Of a DNA stretch of 64,000 nt, positions 43,678 through 57,939 are shown one piece after another (the first letter of the stretch is position 1; each line of letters begins with the position of its first letter). A model generated the notes under the pieces. The model saw only the letters and a list, made by a program, of their open reading frames with translations. It had not been told where the DNA came from and did no database searches. The translations under genes and the position numbers were made by a program. Origin of the DNA: Phytopseudomonas seleniipraecipitans (lineage in GTDB: Bacteria; Pseudomonadota; Gammaproteobacteria; Pseudomonadales; Pseudomonadaceae); assembly GCF_900102335.1 (NCBI RefSeq), contig NZ_FNBM01000004.1, positions 179,052-243,051 of the forward strand, given 5' to 3'.

Positions 43678-43705
43678 GGGCCTGCATCGCTGCAGGCCCT
43701 TTTTT
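43678..43705. terminator. Terminator between the DUF4124 gene and tRNA-Arg
   Basis: The stem GGGCCTGCA / TGCAGGCCC with loop TCGC is followed by six T, terminating the plus-strand gene. The A-rich left flank lets it also end the minus-strand tRNA array. Confidence 0.9.
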
Positions 43706-43708
43706 ATG

Positions 43709-43785
43709 TGGCGGACTCAGGAGGATTCGAACCTCCGACCGCTCGGTTCGTAGCCGAGTACTCTATCCAGCTGAGCTATGAGTCC
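43709..43785 (-). tRNA. tRNA-Arg(ACG), copy 1
   Basis: The minus strand gives acceptor GGACTCA with TGAGTCC, anticodon stem CTCGG/CCGAG with loop CTACGAA (anticodon ACG, read as ICG), and encoded CCA. It is the last member of the array before the shared terminator. It is identical to the copy at 44121-44197 over the cloverleaf. Confidence 0.96.
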
Positions 43786-43856
43786 GTGTGGCGCTTTTTG
43801 ACCAGATCACCGCTGGTTGACGCAAAATGATTTGCACTGCTGCAAGCCATTCAATA

Positions 43857-43902
43857 TGGCGGACTCAGGAGGATTCGAACCTCCGACCGCTCGGTTCGTA
43901 GC
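43857..43902 (-). pseudogene. Truncated tRNA-Arg(ACG), 3' half only
   Basis: Bases 43857-43902 match the 3' half of tRNA-Arg(ACG) exactly, from the anticodon loop (…GCTACGAACCGAG) to CCA. The 5' half is missing and is replaced by a palindromic repeat element at 43903-44051. Flanking spacers are copies of those beside the intact genes. Without the D-arm and 5' acceptor strand it cannot make a tRNA. Confidence 0.9.
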
Positions 43903-44051
43903 AAACAAATCAACAGATCACCTGAAAGCTACTGCGCTCGATCATGCTGCGTTGAAAGCAAACTCAGAATGCTCATTTAGAAACCTAAACTGCGCTTCTT
44001 CGCTTGCTTTCGCCTTGCCTGACCTTCGCTAGCAACGCTTTCATGCGATCT
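43903..44051. repeat. Palindromic MITE-like intergenic repeat (copy 2)
   Basis: This roughly 149-bp element has imperfect inverted ends (TGAAAGCTACTGCGCTCG against the reverse complement ATGAAAGCGTTGCTAGCG). Its core is related to the copy at 4528-4671 (GCTGCGTTGAAA, AATGCTCATTTA, GCCTTGC). It occupies the place of the 5' half of a tRNA-Arg gene. Confidence 0.75.
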
Positions 44052-44120
44052 TTGGTGCTTTTAGACCAGATCACCGCTGGTTGAAACAAAATGGCCTGCA
44101 CTGCTGCAAGCCATTCAATA

Positions 44121-44197
44121 TGGCGGACTCAGGAGGATTCGAACCTCCGACCGCTCGGTTCGTAGCCGAGTACTCTATCCAGCTGAGCTATGAGTCC
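44121..44197 (-). tRNA. tRNA-Arg(ACG), copy 2
   Basis: A complete cloverleaf identical to copy 1: acceptor GGACTCA/TGAGTCC, anticodon ACG, CCA encoded. It lies between tRNA-Ser and the broken copy on the minus strand. Confidence 0.96.
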
Positions 44198-44267
44198 GTT
44201 GGTGTTTTTAGACCAGATCACCTCTGGTTTGTTTGCCAGCCTGGCCTGAGCCAAGCGTGCCAAATAA

Positions 44268-44358
44268 TGGCGGAGAAGGGGGGATTCGAACCCCCGACAC
44301 CCTTTTGAGGTGTACTCCCTTAGCAGGGGAGCGCCTTCGGCCACTCGGCCACCTCTCC
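44268..44358 (-). tRNA. tRNA-Ser(GCT)
   Basis: The minus strand starts GGAGAGGTGGCCGAGTGG. The anticodon stem CTCCC/GGGAG encloses loop CTGCTAA (anticodon GCT). A long variable arm (ACACC...GGTGT) and encoded CCA are present. It is the promoter-proximal tRNA of the array, downstream of rsmA. Confidence 0.96.
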
Positions 44359-44419
44359 GCAACACGGGGCGCATGATAAACATGTTTTCCCCGTTTGCAA
44401 ACCAAAATTTCGAGAAAAA

Positions 44420-44605
44420 TTAGTGGTTTGGTTCTTCGTCCTTCTCTTTTTGGATGCGCTGGTAGATCTCTTCACGGTGAACGGCGACTTCCTTAGGCGC
44501 ATTCACGCCAATCCGCACCTGATTACCTTTAACACCCAACACAGTGACAGTGACTTCGTCACCCACCATCAGGGTCTCTCCGACCCGGCGAGTCAGAATC
44601 AGCAT
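44420..44605 (-). CDS. csrA: Carbon storage regulator RsmA/CsrA
   Basis: RsmA/CsrA binds GGA motifs in mRNA leaders and represses secondary metabolism and biofilm genes while favouring motility. The 61-residue protein has the standard [19 protein letters not shown]-terminus, [22 protein letters not shown], and the RNA-binding residues Arg-6 to Thr-5 region and Arg-44. AAGGAG precedes the start. It follows lysC and a terminator, and precedes tRNA-Ser. Confidence 0.98.
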   Translation of the reverse strand: MLILTRRVGETLMVGDEVTVTVLGVKGNQVRIGVNAPKEVAVHREEIYQRIQKEKDEEPNH

Positions 44606-44747
44606 TCCTTTCTCCTTACGGATTCAATTTCGGACAACAAGTCTGCAAGCAGTTGAAAAGCACCGACGCGCTAAGACGAAGCTATCGACACCCTAGTATT
44701 GACCAGCACGAACGGAAGGAAAGTTCCGCCAACACCAACCAAAAGAG

Positions 44748-44772
44748 CAAAAAGGCGCGGATAGCCGCGCCT
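44748..44772 (-). terminator. Terminator downstream of lysC
   Basis: The stem AGGCGCGG / CCGCGCCT with loop ATAG lies 13 bases after the lysC stop. It is followed on the minus strand by TTTTTGC, so csrA has its own promoter between this hairpin and its start. Confidence 0.88.
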
Positions 44773-44785
44773 CTTTGTGAATTAC

Positions 44786-46024
44786 TCACTCACCCTGATG
44801 GGCTGGAGCATCCAATTCAAACGCAGTGTGCAGGGCACGCACTGCCAACTCCAGATATTTCTCTTCGATGACAACCGAGACTTTGATCTCCGAGGTGGAG
44901 ATCATCTGGATGTTGATATTTTCCTTGGCCAACGCTTCGAACATGCGACTGGCGACACCGGCGTGCGAGCGCATGCCAACGCCGACGATGGACACTTTGG
45001 CGATATTCACGTCGCCCACCACTTCACGAGCACCCAGCTCGCGCGCAGTGGCTTCAAGCACCTGCTGAGCGCTCTGGTAATCGTTGCGGTGCACGGTGAA
45101 GGTGAAATCGGTGGTGTTATCGTGCGCGACATTCTGCACGATCATGTCCACTTCGATATTGGCGGAGCTGATCGGGCCGAGAATCTTGAACGCAACGCCC
45201 GGCAAATCGGGTACGCCACGGATGGTCAGCTTGGCTTCGTCGCGATTGAAAGCGATGCCGGAGATGATCGGCTGTTCCATGGTTTCCTCTTCATCAAGGG
45301 TAATGAGGGTGCCTGGACCCTCCTGAAAGCTGTGCAGGACGCGCAGCGGGACGTTGTACTTGCCGGCGAACTCCACCGAACGGATTTGCAGGACTTTGGA
45401 GCCGAGGCTGGCCATCTCCAACATCTCTTCGAAGGTGATCTTCTCCAGACGCTGGGCTTTTGGCACGACGCGCGGGTCAGTGGTATAGACCCCGTCTACA
45501 TCGGTGTAAATCTGGCATTCGTCAGCCTTGAGGGCCGCAGCGAGTGCGACCCCCGTGGTATCCGAACCGCCGCGTCCCAGGGTGGTGATATTGCCGTGCT
45601 CGTCCACACCCTGGAAGCCTGCGACCACCACCACACGACCAGCCTTCAGGTCAGCACGGATATTGCTGTCGTCGATGCTCAGGATGCGCGCCTTGGTGTG
45701 CGAGCTGTCGGTCAGGATGCGCACCTGGCTGCCGGTGTAAGACACCGCCGGCACGCCACGCTTGATCAGCGCCATCGCCAGCAGTGCAATAGTTACCTGC
45801 TCACCGGTGGACACCATCACATCGAGTTCACGCGCTACCGGCTGGTCATCGCTGATCTGCTTGGCCAGGTCGATAAGGCGATTGGTCTCGCCGCTCATGG
45901 CGGATACCACGACGACGATATCGTCACCCTTTTCGCGGAATTTCTTCACCTTCTCGGCAACCTGCGCAATACGCTCGACGGTGCCGACGGAAGTACCGCC
46001 GAATTTCTGTACGATCAAAGCCAT
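44786..46024 (-). CDS. lysC: Aspartate kinase
   Basis: Aspartokinase phosphorylates aspartate, the first step to lysine, threonine and methionine. The 412-residue protein has the kinase domain starting MALIVQKFGGTSVGTVERI. RGGSDTTGVALAAAL and two ACT domains at the C-terminus follow (ISGIAFNRDEAKLTIRGVPDLPG and VSIVGVGMRSHAGVASRMFEAL). The ACT domains give feedback control, usually by lysine plus threonine. An internal start could give a beta subunit. It follows alaS. Confidence 0.96.
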   Translation of the reverse strand: MALIVQKFGGTSVGTVERIAQVAEKVKKFREKGDDIVVVVSAMSGETNRLIDLAKQISDDQPVARELDVMVSTGEQVTIALLAMALIKRGVPAVSYTGSQVRILTDSSHTKARILSIDDSNIRADLKAGRVVVVAGFQGVDEHGNITTLGRGGSDTTGVALAAALKADECQIYTDVDGVYTTDPRVVPKAQRLEKITFEEMLEMASLGSKVLQIRSVEFAGKYNVPLRVLHSFQEGPGTLITLDEEETMEQPIISGIAFNRDEAKLTIRGVPDLPGVAFKILGPISSANIEVDMIVQNVAHDNTTDFTFTVHRNDYQSAQQVLEATARELGAREVVGDVNIAKVSIVGVGMRSHAGVASRMFEALAKENINIQMISTSEIKVSVVIEEKYLELAVRALHTAFELDAPAHQGE

Positions 46025-46136
46025 TTCAAAGCTGCCTCAGCCCGTGAAGGGCGCCCATTAAACAGACAACACCACACACCACCAAGACGCTCGCCGGGCA
46101 TGGCGAGCAGCTTGGTCACGCTTGAGTTACGGGATC

Positions 46137-48761
46137 TTAAAGACCCTGCTCGACGAAGGGACCGATCAACGCCAGAGCGCCGTCGAGCGAGGCCGCATCG
46201 ACCCCGCCGCCCTGCGCCATGTCCGGCCGACCACCGCCTTTGCCGCCGACTGCCGCAGCAGCCTGCTTCATCAAATCACCCGCTTTCAACTTGGCAGTGA
46301 GGTCCTGCGTCACGCCGGCCACCAGCACGACTTTATCGTCCTGCACGCCGCCGAGCAGAATCACTGCGCTACCAAGCTTGTTCTTCAACTGATCGACCAG
46401 CGCCAGCAGGCCCTTGCCATCGAGACCGTCGATGCGTGCGCTGAGCGTCTTGACGCCTTTGATGTCCACGGCCGAGCCGGCCAGATCGCTGCCTGCCGCG
46501 ATGGCGGCCTTGGCCTTGAGCTGATCCAGCTCTTTCTCCAGTTGGCGATTGCGATCGATCACGGCAGCCAGCTTGTCGAGCAGGTTGTCGCGACTCCCCT
46601 TGACCAGCGATGCCGCTTCTTTCAATTGCTCTTCTGCGCCATTCAGATAGGCGAATGCCGCAGCGCCGGTGACGGCTTCGATACGACGCACACCGGCTGC
46701 CACACCGCCTTCACTGACGATCTTGAACACACCGATATCGCCGGTGCGGTTGGCATGGATGCCGCCGCACAGCTCGACGGAGAAGCCGTCGCCCATGGTC
46801 AGTACGCGAACGCTGTCGCCGTATTTCTCGCCGAATAGCGCCATCGCGCCCTTGGACTTGGCACTTTCGATGTCCATCTCTTCCGTCTGCACCGGGGTAT
46901 TACGGCGCACTTCGCGGTTGACGATCTCTTCGAGCTCCTTGAGCTGCTCCGGCTTGATCGCCTCGAAGTGGCTGAAGTCGAAACGCAGGCGCTGACTGTC
47001 GACCAACGAACCTTTCTGCTGCACATGCTCGCCCAGTACCTGACGCAGCGCGGCGTGCAGCAAGTGAGTCGCCGAATGGTTGAGGCCAGTTGCGGTACGC
47101 ACCGAGGCGTCTACTTCCGCGTGGATCGTCGCGCCGACGCTCAGGCTGCCCTTACTGACTACGCCGTGATGCAGCCAGGCGCCGCCGACCTTGGTGGTGT
47201 CACGCACGTCGAAACGTACGCCCGGGCCTTCCAGGAAGCCACAATCACCAATCTGGCCGCCGGACTCTGCGTAGAACGGCGTCTGATCGAGGACTACCAC
47301 GCCCTCCTCACCTTCGTTCAGGGTGTCGACGGATTGACCGTCGCGCAGCAGCACCAGCAGCTCGCCACTGGCAACGGTGGCGGCGTACCCGAGGAAACGG
47401 GTGTCTGCGTCAACCTTGACCAGGCTGTTGTAGTCCATGCCGAACGCGCTGGCAGAACGCGCACGCACGCGCTGAGCTTCCATCTCGCGCTCGAAACCGG
47501 CCTCGTCTAGGGTCAGCTCGCGTTCACGGGCGATGTCGCCAGTGAGGTCCATCGGGAAACCGTAGGTGTCGTACAGTTTGAAGATCACTTCACCCGGAAT
47601 GACCGATCCCTTCAGTTCAGCCAGGTCCTGCTCGAGGATCTTCAGGCCCTGCTCCAGGGTTTTGGCGAACTGTTCTTCTTCAGTCTTCAGCACGCGCTCG
47701 ATGTGCGCCTGCTGCTGTTTCAGTTCCGGGAACGCATCGCCCATCTCGGCGACCAAGGCCGCGACGATCTGGTAGAAGAAGCTGCCCTTGGCACCCAGTT
47801 TGTTGCCATGGCGGCAGGCGCGGCGAACGATACGGCGCAGCACGTAGCCACGGCCTTCGTTGGACGGCGTCACACCGTCAGCGATCAGGAAGCCGCAGGA
47901 GCGGATATGGTCAGCCACCACCTTCAACGAGGCCTGGCCTTCATTGGCGCAGCCGATGGCCTTGGCCGCAGCGTTGAGCAGGCTCTGGAACAGGTCGATC
48001 TCATAGTTCGAGTTGACGTGCTGCAGCACCGCGCTGATACGTTCCAGGCCCATGCCAGTGTCCACACTCGGTGCCGGCAGCGGGTGCAGAACGCCATCCG
48101 CCGTGCGGTTGAACTGCATGAAAACGTTATTCCAGATCTCGATGTAGCGATCGCCATCCTCTTCTGGCGAGCCGGGTGGGCCGCCCCAGATGTGCTCGCC
48201 GTGATCAAAGAAAATCTCGGTGCATGGGCCACACGGGCCGGTATCGCCCATGGTCCAGAAGTTGTCGGACGCGTACGGAGCGCCCTTGTTATCACCGATA
48301 CGGATCATCCGCTCAGCGGGCACGCCGACTTCCTTGGTCCAGATGTCGTACGCCTCGTCATCGGTGGCATAGACCGTAACCCAGAGTTTCTCCTTGGGCA
48401 GCTTCAGCCATTTCTCGCCGGTGAGGAATTCCCAGGCGAAATGGATGGCGTCGCGCTTGAAATAGTCGCCAAAACTGAAGTTGCCGAGCATTTCGAAGAA
48501 CGTATGGTGACGTGCGGTATAGCCGACGTTTTCCAGGTCGTTGTGCTTGCCACCGGCGCGCACGCACTTCTGGCTGGTGGCGGCGCGGGTGTAGGCGCGC
48601 TTCTCCAGGCCCAGGAAGCAGTCCTTGAACTGGTTCATGCCGGCGTTGGTGAACAACAGCGTGGGATCGTTGTTTGGAATCAGGGAACTGGAAGCGACAC
48701 GGGTGTGCCCCTTCTCTTCGAAGAAGCTCAGGAAAGCTTCACGGATTTCTGCGCTTTTCAT
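46137..48761 (-). CDS. alaS: Alanyl-tRNA synthetase
   Basis: AlaS charges tRNA-Ala and edits misacylated Ser and Gly. The 874-residue protein starts [22 protein letters not shown] and has the class II catalytic core with [13 protein letters not shown]. The editing domain zinc-ligand pattern [14 protein letters not shown] and [13 protein letters not shown] are present. A C-terminal DHHA1/C-Ala domain ends with [15 protein letters not shown]. The open frame extends 51 codons further up, but ATG 48761 matches the family. It is followed by lysC and csrA. Confidence 0.97.
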   Translation of the reverse strand: MKSAEIREAFLSFFEEKGHTRVASSSLIPNNDPTLLFTNAGMNQFKDCFLGLEKRAYTRAATSQKCVRAGGKHNDLENVGYTARHHTFFEMLGNFSFGDYFKRDAIHFAWEFLTGEKWLKLPKEKLWVTVYATDDEAYDIWTKEVGVPAERMIRIGDNKGAPYASDNFWTMGDTGPCGPCTEIFFDHGEHIWGGPPGSPEEDGDRYIEIWNNVFMQFNRTADGVLHPLPAPSVDTGMGLERISAVLQHVNSNYEIDLFQSLLNAAAKAIGCANEGQASLKVVADHIRSCGFLIADGVTPSNEGRGYVLRRIVRRACRHGNKLGAKGSFFYQIVAALVAEMGDAFPELKQQQAHIERVLKTEEEQFAKTLEQGLKILEQDLAELKGSVIPGEVIFKLYDTYGFPMDLTGDIARERELTLDEAGFEREMEAQRVRARSASAFGMDYNSLVKVDADTRFLGYAATVASGELLVLLRDGQSVDTLNEGEEGVVVLDQTPFYAESGGQIGDCGFLEGPGVRFDVRDTTKVGGAWLHHGVVSKGSLSVGATIHAEVDASVRTATGLNHSATHLLHAALRQVLGEHVQQKGSLVDSQRLRFDFSHFEAIKPEQLKELEEIVNREVRRNTPVQTEEMDIESAKSKGAMALFGEKYGDSVRVLTMGDGFSVELCGGIHANRTGDIGVFKIVSEGGVAAGVRRIEAVTGAAAFAYLNGAEEQLKEAASLVKGSRDNLLDKLAAVIDRNRQLEKELDQLKAKAAIAAGSDLAGSAVDIKGVKTLSARIDGLDGKGLLALVDQLKNKLGSAVILLGGVQDDKVVLVAGVTQDLTAKLKAGDLMKQAAAAVGGKGGGRPDMAQGGGVDAASLDGALALIGPFVEQGL

Positions 48762-48981
48762 TGGCATTTTCCAGGAAAACAGGCGGCCACGGCGAAGCCG
48801 GCAAAAGCCCGCATTATATCGGGCTTGTCCGCGGCGGCTAGGCCATAGCGGAATTATTTGCGGGCAGCTCGATAACCGGAATTTCCGGGCGCTAGCGACA
48901 ATCCGGCGGGCCACTGAGAGACGGCGTTGCGTAGCCCTCGATCAGCCCGCACGAACGGAGCCCATGGCGCCGCGAGGCGCG

Positions 48982-49983
48982 TCAGCCGCGAAACGCGGCG
49001 AAGGCCTCGATGACTTGGCCGATGGCGTCGGCTCCAACATTCAGATGGGTCACCATACGCAGGCGCGGCGCTGCACTGAGATGAATGCCGCGCTCGGCGC
49101 AGAAGGCTTTCAGCTCGCTGGCACGCTCGCCGACCTGCACATAAACCATATTGGTCTGCACCGGCTCGACCGAGTAACCCAGCTCACGCAGGCCTGCCGC
49201 CAGGCAGTCGGCATTGGCGTGATCCTCGACCAGCCGCTCGACCTGATGATCCAGCGCGTACAGCCCTGCCGCTGCCAACACACCAGCCTGGCGCATGCCG
49301 CCGCCGACCATTTTGCGCAGGCGCCGGGCCTTGCCGATCAGCGCTTCGCTGCCACACAAGACGGAGCCGACCGGCGCGCCCAGCCCTTTCGACAGGCACA
49401 CCGACACCGAATCGAAATGCCGGGTTATTTCGCGCGCCTCGACGCCCAGCCGGACGGAGGCATTGAACAGGCGAGCGCCATCTAGGTGCAGTGCTAGCCC
49501 CTTGTCGCGGGTGAAGGCACGGGCTTCAGCCAGATAATCGAGCGGCAATACCTTGCCCTGCATGGTGTTTTCCAGCGCCAGCAGACGCGTGCGAGCGAAA
49601 TGGAAGTCGTCCTGCTTGATTGCTGCCTCGACCCGTGCCAGGTCGAGGGAGCCGTCGGCCTCCATGTCCAGCGGCTGGGGTTGAATCGAGCCCAGCACCG
49701 CTGCGCCACCGCCTTCGTATTTGTAGGTGTGCGCCTGCTGCCCGACGATGTATTCGTCGCCCCGTTCGCAATGAGCCATCAGGCCGAGCAGGTTGCTCAT
49801 GGTGCCGGTCGGCACGAACAGCGCAGCGGCGAACCCCAGTTCCCGCGCCAGCCGCTGCTCCAGGCGGTTTACGGTCGGGTCCTCGCCATACACGTCGTCG
49901 CCCAGTTCGGCGGCCAACATTGCCTCGCGCATGCCGGCGGTGGGTTGGGTGACGGTATCGCTACGCAGATCAATGATGGACAT
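48982..49983 (-). CDS. ltaE: Low-specificity L-threonine aldolase
   Basis: This PLP enzyme cleaves L-threonine and allo-threonine to glycine and acetaldehyde. The 333-residue protein starts [15 protein letters not shown] and has [15 protein letters not shown] and the PLP-binding lysine in [35 protein letters not shown] also fits the family. The ATG at 49983 has AGGAG upstream. It is the last gene downstream of the AST operon, about 58 bases after astE, and may be read through from it. Confidence 0.93.
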   Translation of the reverse strand: MSIIDLRSDTVTQPTAGMREAMLAAELGDDVYGEDPTVNRLEQRLARELGFAAALFVPTGTMSNLLGLMAHCERGDEYIVGQQAHTYKYEGGGAAVLGSIQPQPLDMEADGSLDLARVEAAIKQDDFHFARTRLLALENTMQGKVLPLDYLAEARAFTRDKGLALHLDGARLFNASVRLGVEAREITRHFDSVSVCLSKGLGAPVGSVLCGSEALIGKARRLRKMVGGGMRQAGVLAAAGLYALDHQVERLVEDHANADCLAAGLRELGYSVEPVQTNMVYVQVGERASELKAFCAERGIHLSAAPRLRMVTHLNVGADAIGQVIEAFAAFRG

Positions 49984-50040
49984 GAACGCTCCTGGGCGAA
50001 CAGATGATTGAGAGATCGAGCACAACGCCGCGGCGGTCAG

Positions 50041-51051
50041 TCACGCCAGCAGCGAAGCGTCGACGGGCACGATGAGGATGCCGGCACGCTGGCCGTTGTG
50101 TACCTTGGGATTAGGGAAAATGATGCGTGCGCCCTGCTCTTCCACCACCCAGCGACTGCTGGCCAGGTCCTCGGCGAGCAGATAGCCGGGCGCCAGCTCG
50201 GTGAAGTTTTCCACGTCGATTGGCAGGTGCAGCGTGAAGGCGTCGCTGTGCTTGATCACTTCACGGGCAAAAGCAAACAGTTGCAGGTGCTCGATAGCCG
50301 ACTCATCTACAGGCGGCTCGCGCCCTTCGATAAGTGCCTGCAGGCGCATTTCCAGGCGATCCAGATTGACCAGTTCGTTATGCCCGAACGGCCTTGCCTT
50401 GCCCAGCTCCAGCGTGAATGCCTCGGCGCCCAGCTCAGCGTAGGTGTAAGCACTGAAGGTGGTCGAGGCCTTGCTCTGCAATAGCACGGCGTCGATACCG
50501 GCGGCCTGCAGGCGGGCGCATTCATGACGCGACTGGCGGCGCCCTTCGGCCCAGGGATACAAGGCGAACTGCTCGATGCGCGAAGCGCGAATGGCGGTGT
50601 GCAGGTCGTAATGCAGGCGTGTGCGCTCGGCATCGGCAAAGAACGACGACGCCAGGTGCTCCAGCTCGCAGGCACGCATCGCTTCGGCACCGCTGCTCAG
50701 CTCGTGGCGACCGCTGAACAAACGGTTGATGTCCTGCTCGACGAAGCGCTCGCCACGGCGCATCGCCGATGGGTTGCCGAACAACAGCAGCAGGCGCGCG
50801 CGTGGTTGCAGTTCGTTACGCGCAATGCCGCGCAGCAGGCGGTCGAGCAGCTCGATGGGAGCTGTTTCGTTGCCATGGATACCGGCTGAGAGCAGCAGGT
50901 CCATGCCATTGTCGCGGCCCGCTGCCGGTGTCACTTCGAGCGCACCTTCGGCCAGCCAGCGCAGGCGCGTGCCCTCCGGCGTCAACTGGATCTTCGCGGC
51001 CGGCTCATAGCCAGCCAGGGTCAGTTCGAGCAGTTTGCCGAGGGCGAGCAT
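50041..51051 (-). CDS. astE: Succinylglutamate desuccinylase AstE
   Basis: AstE hydrolyses N-succinylglutamate to glutamate and succinate, the last step of the arginine succinyltransferase pathway. The 336-residue zinc enzyme has the ligands HGNE in [20 protein letters not shown] and the later HTA in [10 protein letters not shown]. The catalytic Glu is in [12 protein letters not shown]. Length is the family standard. It follows a small acidic protein by nine bases and ends the ast gene series. Confidence 0.95.
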   Translation of the reverse strand: MLALGKLLELTLAGYEPAAKIQLTPEGTRLRWLAEGALEVTPAAGRDNGMDLLLSAGIHGNETAPIELLDRLLRGIARNELQPRARLLLLFGNPSAMRRGERFVEQDINRLFSGRHELSSGAEAMRACELEHLASSFFADAERTRLHYDLHTAIRASRIEQFALYPWAEGRRQSRHECARLQAAGIDAVLLQSKASTTFSAYTYAELGAEAFTLELGKARPFGHNELVNLDRLEMRLQALIEGREPPVDESAIEHLQLFAFAREVIKHSDAFTLHLPIDVENFTELAPGYLLAEDLASSRWVVEEQGARIIFPNPKVHNGQRAGILIVPVDASLLA

Positions 51052-51060
51052 GGGCGTTCC

Positions 51061-51345
51061 TCAGTGATTGCAGTCCGGACCGTGGACGTGGCCGTCATCG
51101 GCGTCATCGTCTGCGGGCTCGATTTCCAGTTCCAGGCTGACCAGGTTGGTGGCCATCGGGCGCAGCAGCAGGCTGGCGTATTCGGTATCGCCCTCGGCCA
51201 CATCGACACCGATCATCAACTGACCGTTTCCGACTTGCTGGATCCACACTTCCTTGCCCTGCCAGAGCACGGCAAAACGCGTGCACGAGGTTTCCAGCTG
51301 GGTGCCGTCGTTATCTTCAAGGATCAGTTGCAGGGCGTCGCTCAT
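51061..51345 (-). CDS. Small acidic protein in the AST operon
   Basis: The 94-residue protein has a compact beta-rich N-terminal part (LQLILEDNDGTQLETSCTRFAVLWQGKEVWIQQVG). It ends in the acidic, His-containing tail DDDADDGHVHGPDCNH, which could bind a metal ion. I do not recognise a named family. The gene lies in the same place, between astB and astE, in P. aeruginosa (PA0900-type), so it is a conserved operon member. A role in the AST pathway is inferred from position only. Confidence 0.75.
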   Translation of the reverse strand: MSDALQLILEDNDGTQLETSCTRFAVLWQGKEVWIQQVGNGQLMIGVDVAEGDTEYASLLLRPMATNLVSLELEIEPADDDADDGHVHGPDCNH

Positions 51346-51385
51346 AAGTACTCCAAGGTCAGTAACGGCTCGAAGGCGAGCCGCC

Positions 51386-54213
<2,828 letters not shown>

Positions 54214-54336
54214 TCACTCCAGGCTTCACGGTTCAAGGGCCACCGCCAGGCGATGACCTTGTACATCTGACGGCTGCCGCTCTGTGGCGACATCACCGGT
54301 TCGGGGCCCTGCCCCGGCTTACTTCACAATCGTGCG

Positions 54337-55353
54337 TCAGGCTTGCGCCGCCAGCGCCACCGCCCGCACCTGGTCGCCAACACTCAGGCGCAGGCGTTTG
54401 GCCGTGAGCGGGTCGACCACCAGGGTGCCGGCCGCCATGCGCGCACGCGCCGCGGTGATACGGCAGTCTTCTCGCTTGCGGTTATGCACCAGGTACACCG
54501 GCGCGTCATCGCCGGGTGTGCCGATGGCCAGCACCAGCAGTTGGCTGTCACGGATGGCACGGATTTTCGCGGTTTCCGCTTCAATGGCCGGGCCCGCGTC
54601 GAAGATGTCGACATAGCCCTGATAGCTGAAGCCTTCGGACTTGAGCATCGCCAGCGCCGGCTCGGTGTCCGGGTGAACGCGGCCGATCACCTCACGCGCA
54701 GCCTCGGACAGAAAACAGGTGTACAGCGGAAACTTGGGCATCAGCTCGGCGATGAAGGCCTTGTTGCCAACGCCGGTGAGGTAGTCCGCCTGGGAGAACT
54801 CCATGCGGAAAAAGTGTCGGCCCAGGCATTCCCAGAAGGGCGACCGGCCTTCTTCATCGGAGACGCCACGCATCTCGGCGATGATCTTGTCACCAAATTG
54901 CTCGCGAAATTCGGCGATAAACAGAAAACGCGCCTTGGACAGCAGCCGGCCATTGAGCCCGTTACGGTGGTCGGCATGCAGGAATAGCGAGCACAGCTCG
55001 GAATGGCCGGTCAGGTCGTTGGCCAGAAACAGCGTCGGTACCTGGCGGTGGATATTCAGCTCCTGGGACGCGCAGACCGTCAGCCCCACGCGGTAGTTGT
55101 ACCAGGACTCGCGCAGGCCAACCCCGCCGGCGATCGCCGAAATCCCCAACACGCGGCCGTCGTCGTCCTCGAGCACGAACATGTAGTCGCAATCGCCACG
55201 TTCGGCCTCGCCGCGAAAGGTTTTCTCGGCGCGGCCAACCCGATAGGCCAGGCGCGCCTCGTTGGCCGGCAAGGTGGTCAGGCCGGTGCCTGTGCTGCGC
55301 GCCAGGTCAATGAGTGCCGGCAGATCGCCAGCACGGACGGAGCGAACGATCAT
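54337..55353 (-). CDS. aruG: Arginine N-succinyltransferase, beta-type subunit
   Basis: This is one of the two subunits of arginine/ornithine N-succinyltransferase, which opens the AST pathway. The 338-residue AstA-family protein starts MIVRSVRAGDLPALIDLA, with GGAGG upstream of the ATG at 55353. It carries RHFFRMEFSQADYLTGVGNKAFIAELMPKFPLY and YVDIFDAGPAIEAETAKIRAI in sequence. It is a paralogue of the adjacent aruF, about 40% alike by eye. An upstream ATG ten codons earlier was rejected. Confidence 0.95.
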   Translation of the reverse strand: MIVRSVRAGDLPALIDLARSTGTGLTTLPANEARLAYRVGRAEKTFRGEAERGDCDYMFVLEDDDGRVLGISAIAGGVGLRESWYNYRVGLTVCASQELNIHRQVPTLFLANDLTGHSELCSLFLHADHRNGLNGRLLSKARFLFIAEFREQFGDKIIAEMRGVSDEEGRSPFWECLGRHFFRMEFSQADYLTGVGNKAFIAELMPKFPLYTCFLSEAAREVIGRVHPDTEPALAMLKSEGFSYQGYVDIFDAGPAIEAETAKIRAIRDSQLLVLAIGTPGDDAPVYLVHNRKREDCRITAARARMAAGTLVVDPLTAKRLRLSVGDQVRAVALAAQA

Positions 55354-55405
55354 GATGCCTCCGGAAAACTGCGGGCCAGACACGTGGCATGCATCGCTGA
55401 CAACC

Positions 55406-56422
55406 TCATACCGCCACCAACCGGACCTGACCGCCTTCGCTGACGCCGAGCGTCTGCGCCGTGAGTGGGTCGAGCACAGCCGGCTGGCCGGGCGCCCAGT
55501 TGAGTTCGGCGATTACCGCGCGAAAGCCCTGCAGCTGCTCGTTGCTGATCAGGTACGGCTGACCGCCCTCGCCCGCTTCGCTGAGCATCACCGGTACCAC
55601 CGCGCTCTGGGCAATGGAGCGGATACCCGACGTGCGTGCATGCAGCGTCGGCCCGCCATCGAAAATGTCGATGTAGTGATCGGTTTCGAAACCGTCGCGC
55701 ATGAGAATGTCGAACGATACCTGCGCCCGCGGGTGCACCAGTCCCATGGACTCCTGGGCGCTATCCGGCAGCAGCGGCACGTAAATCGGGTAATGAGGCA
55801 TCAGCTCGGCCAGGTAGGCGCGGCTGCGCAGCCCGCATAACCGCTCAGCCTCGGCGTAGCTCATGCCGAAGAAATGCCGACCCACTGCATCCCAGAACGG
55901 CGACTCGCCGGCGTCGTCGCTCTCACCGACGATCTCTACCACCATCGCATCGGCGAAGCGCTCCGGGTGGCAGGCGGCGAACAGCAGGCGCGCCCGGGAG
56001 TTGAGCTCGGACCACACACTGTCCACCAGCGAGCGCTCCACATAGAAGCTGGTCAGCAGGCTGTTGCCGGTCAGGTCGTGACACAGCGAGAGCACGTGGA
56101 TCTTGTTGTGGATTTTCAACTCACGGGAGTTGTGAACGAAGGTTTCGTTACGGAAACTGTAGAACGGCTCGGAGTAGCCGGCCGAGGCGACGATGCCCGA
56201 GCAGCCGACCAGACGAGCGGATTCGGTGTCTTCGAGGACGAAGAAATAGCGCTCTTCGCCATTGAAGCTCACTTCGGCGGCGAACGAGGCTTCCGAGGCG
56301 GTGATCTTGTCGCGCAGGCGCTCGGCGTTATCCGGAAGCGAGGTGACCCCGACCGGGCTGTCAGCAGCCAGACGCTGGACTTCAGCGAGGTCGGTCATTC
56401 GCGCGGGGCGCATCACCAGCAT
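55406..56422 (-). CDS. aruF: Arginine/ornithine N-succinyltransferase, alpha-type subunit
   Basis: This is the second AstA-family subunit, also 338 residues. It starts MLVMRPARMTDLAEVQRLAADSPVG and shares VGRHFFGMSYAEAERL, LAELMPHYPIYVPLLP and YIDIFDGGPTLHARTSGIRSI with AruG. In P. aeruginosa the two form a heteromeric enzyme that uses succinyl-CoA and prefers arginine and ornithine. AAGGAG lies upstream of the start. It precedes aruG by 52 bases. Most bacteria outside this group have only one astA. Confidence 0.95.
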   Translation of the reverse strand: MLVMRPARMTDLAEVQRLAADSPVGVTSLPDNAERLRDKITASEASFAAEVSFNGEERYFFVLEDTESARLVGCSGIVASAGYSEPFYSFRNETFVHNSRELKIHNKIHVLSLCHDLTGNSLLTSFYVERSLVDSVWSELNSRARLLFAACHPERFADAMVVEIVGESDDAGESPFWDAVGRHFFGMSYAEAERLCGLRSRAYLAELMPHYPIYVPLLPDSAQESMGLVHPRAQVSFDILMRDGFETDHYIDIFDGGPTLHARTSGIRSIAQSAVVPVMLSEAGEGGQPYLISNEQLQGFRAVIAELNWAPGQPAVLDPLTAQTLGVSEGGQVRLVAV

Positions 56423-56553
56423 GGTGTCACTCCTTCAACAGAACCCGGAGACAGCAGTCTCCGGCAGCGAGAACCATCATCCGTGATGCCGACCGGATCA
56501 TCCGGTCAGGCGAGTATGAGTACTGGCGGCACTCAGGCCGCCAGTCAGGTAGA

Positions 56554-57939
<1,386 letters not shown>

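Larger units (their letters stand above)
43797..44124 (-). repeat. Direct repeats of the tRNA-Arg spacer
   Basis: A stretch containing GACCAGATCACCGCTGGTTG, then AAAATG, CACTGCTGCAAGCCATTCAA and TATGGC lies before both the truncated (43797-43860) and an intact tRNA-Arg (44060-44124). A shorter relative is at 44204-44240. The spacer-plus-tRNA unit was therefore amplified as a block. Confidence 0.85.

Noticed and set aside
46137..48914. Longer alaS start at 48914
   Set aside because: The extra 51 codons have no resemblance to the alanyl-tRNA synthetase N-terminus, which begins [10 protein letters not shown] at 48761.
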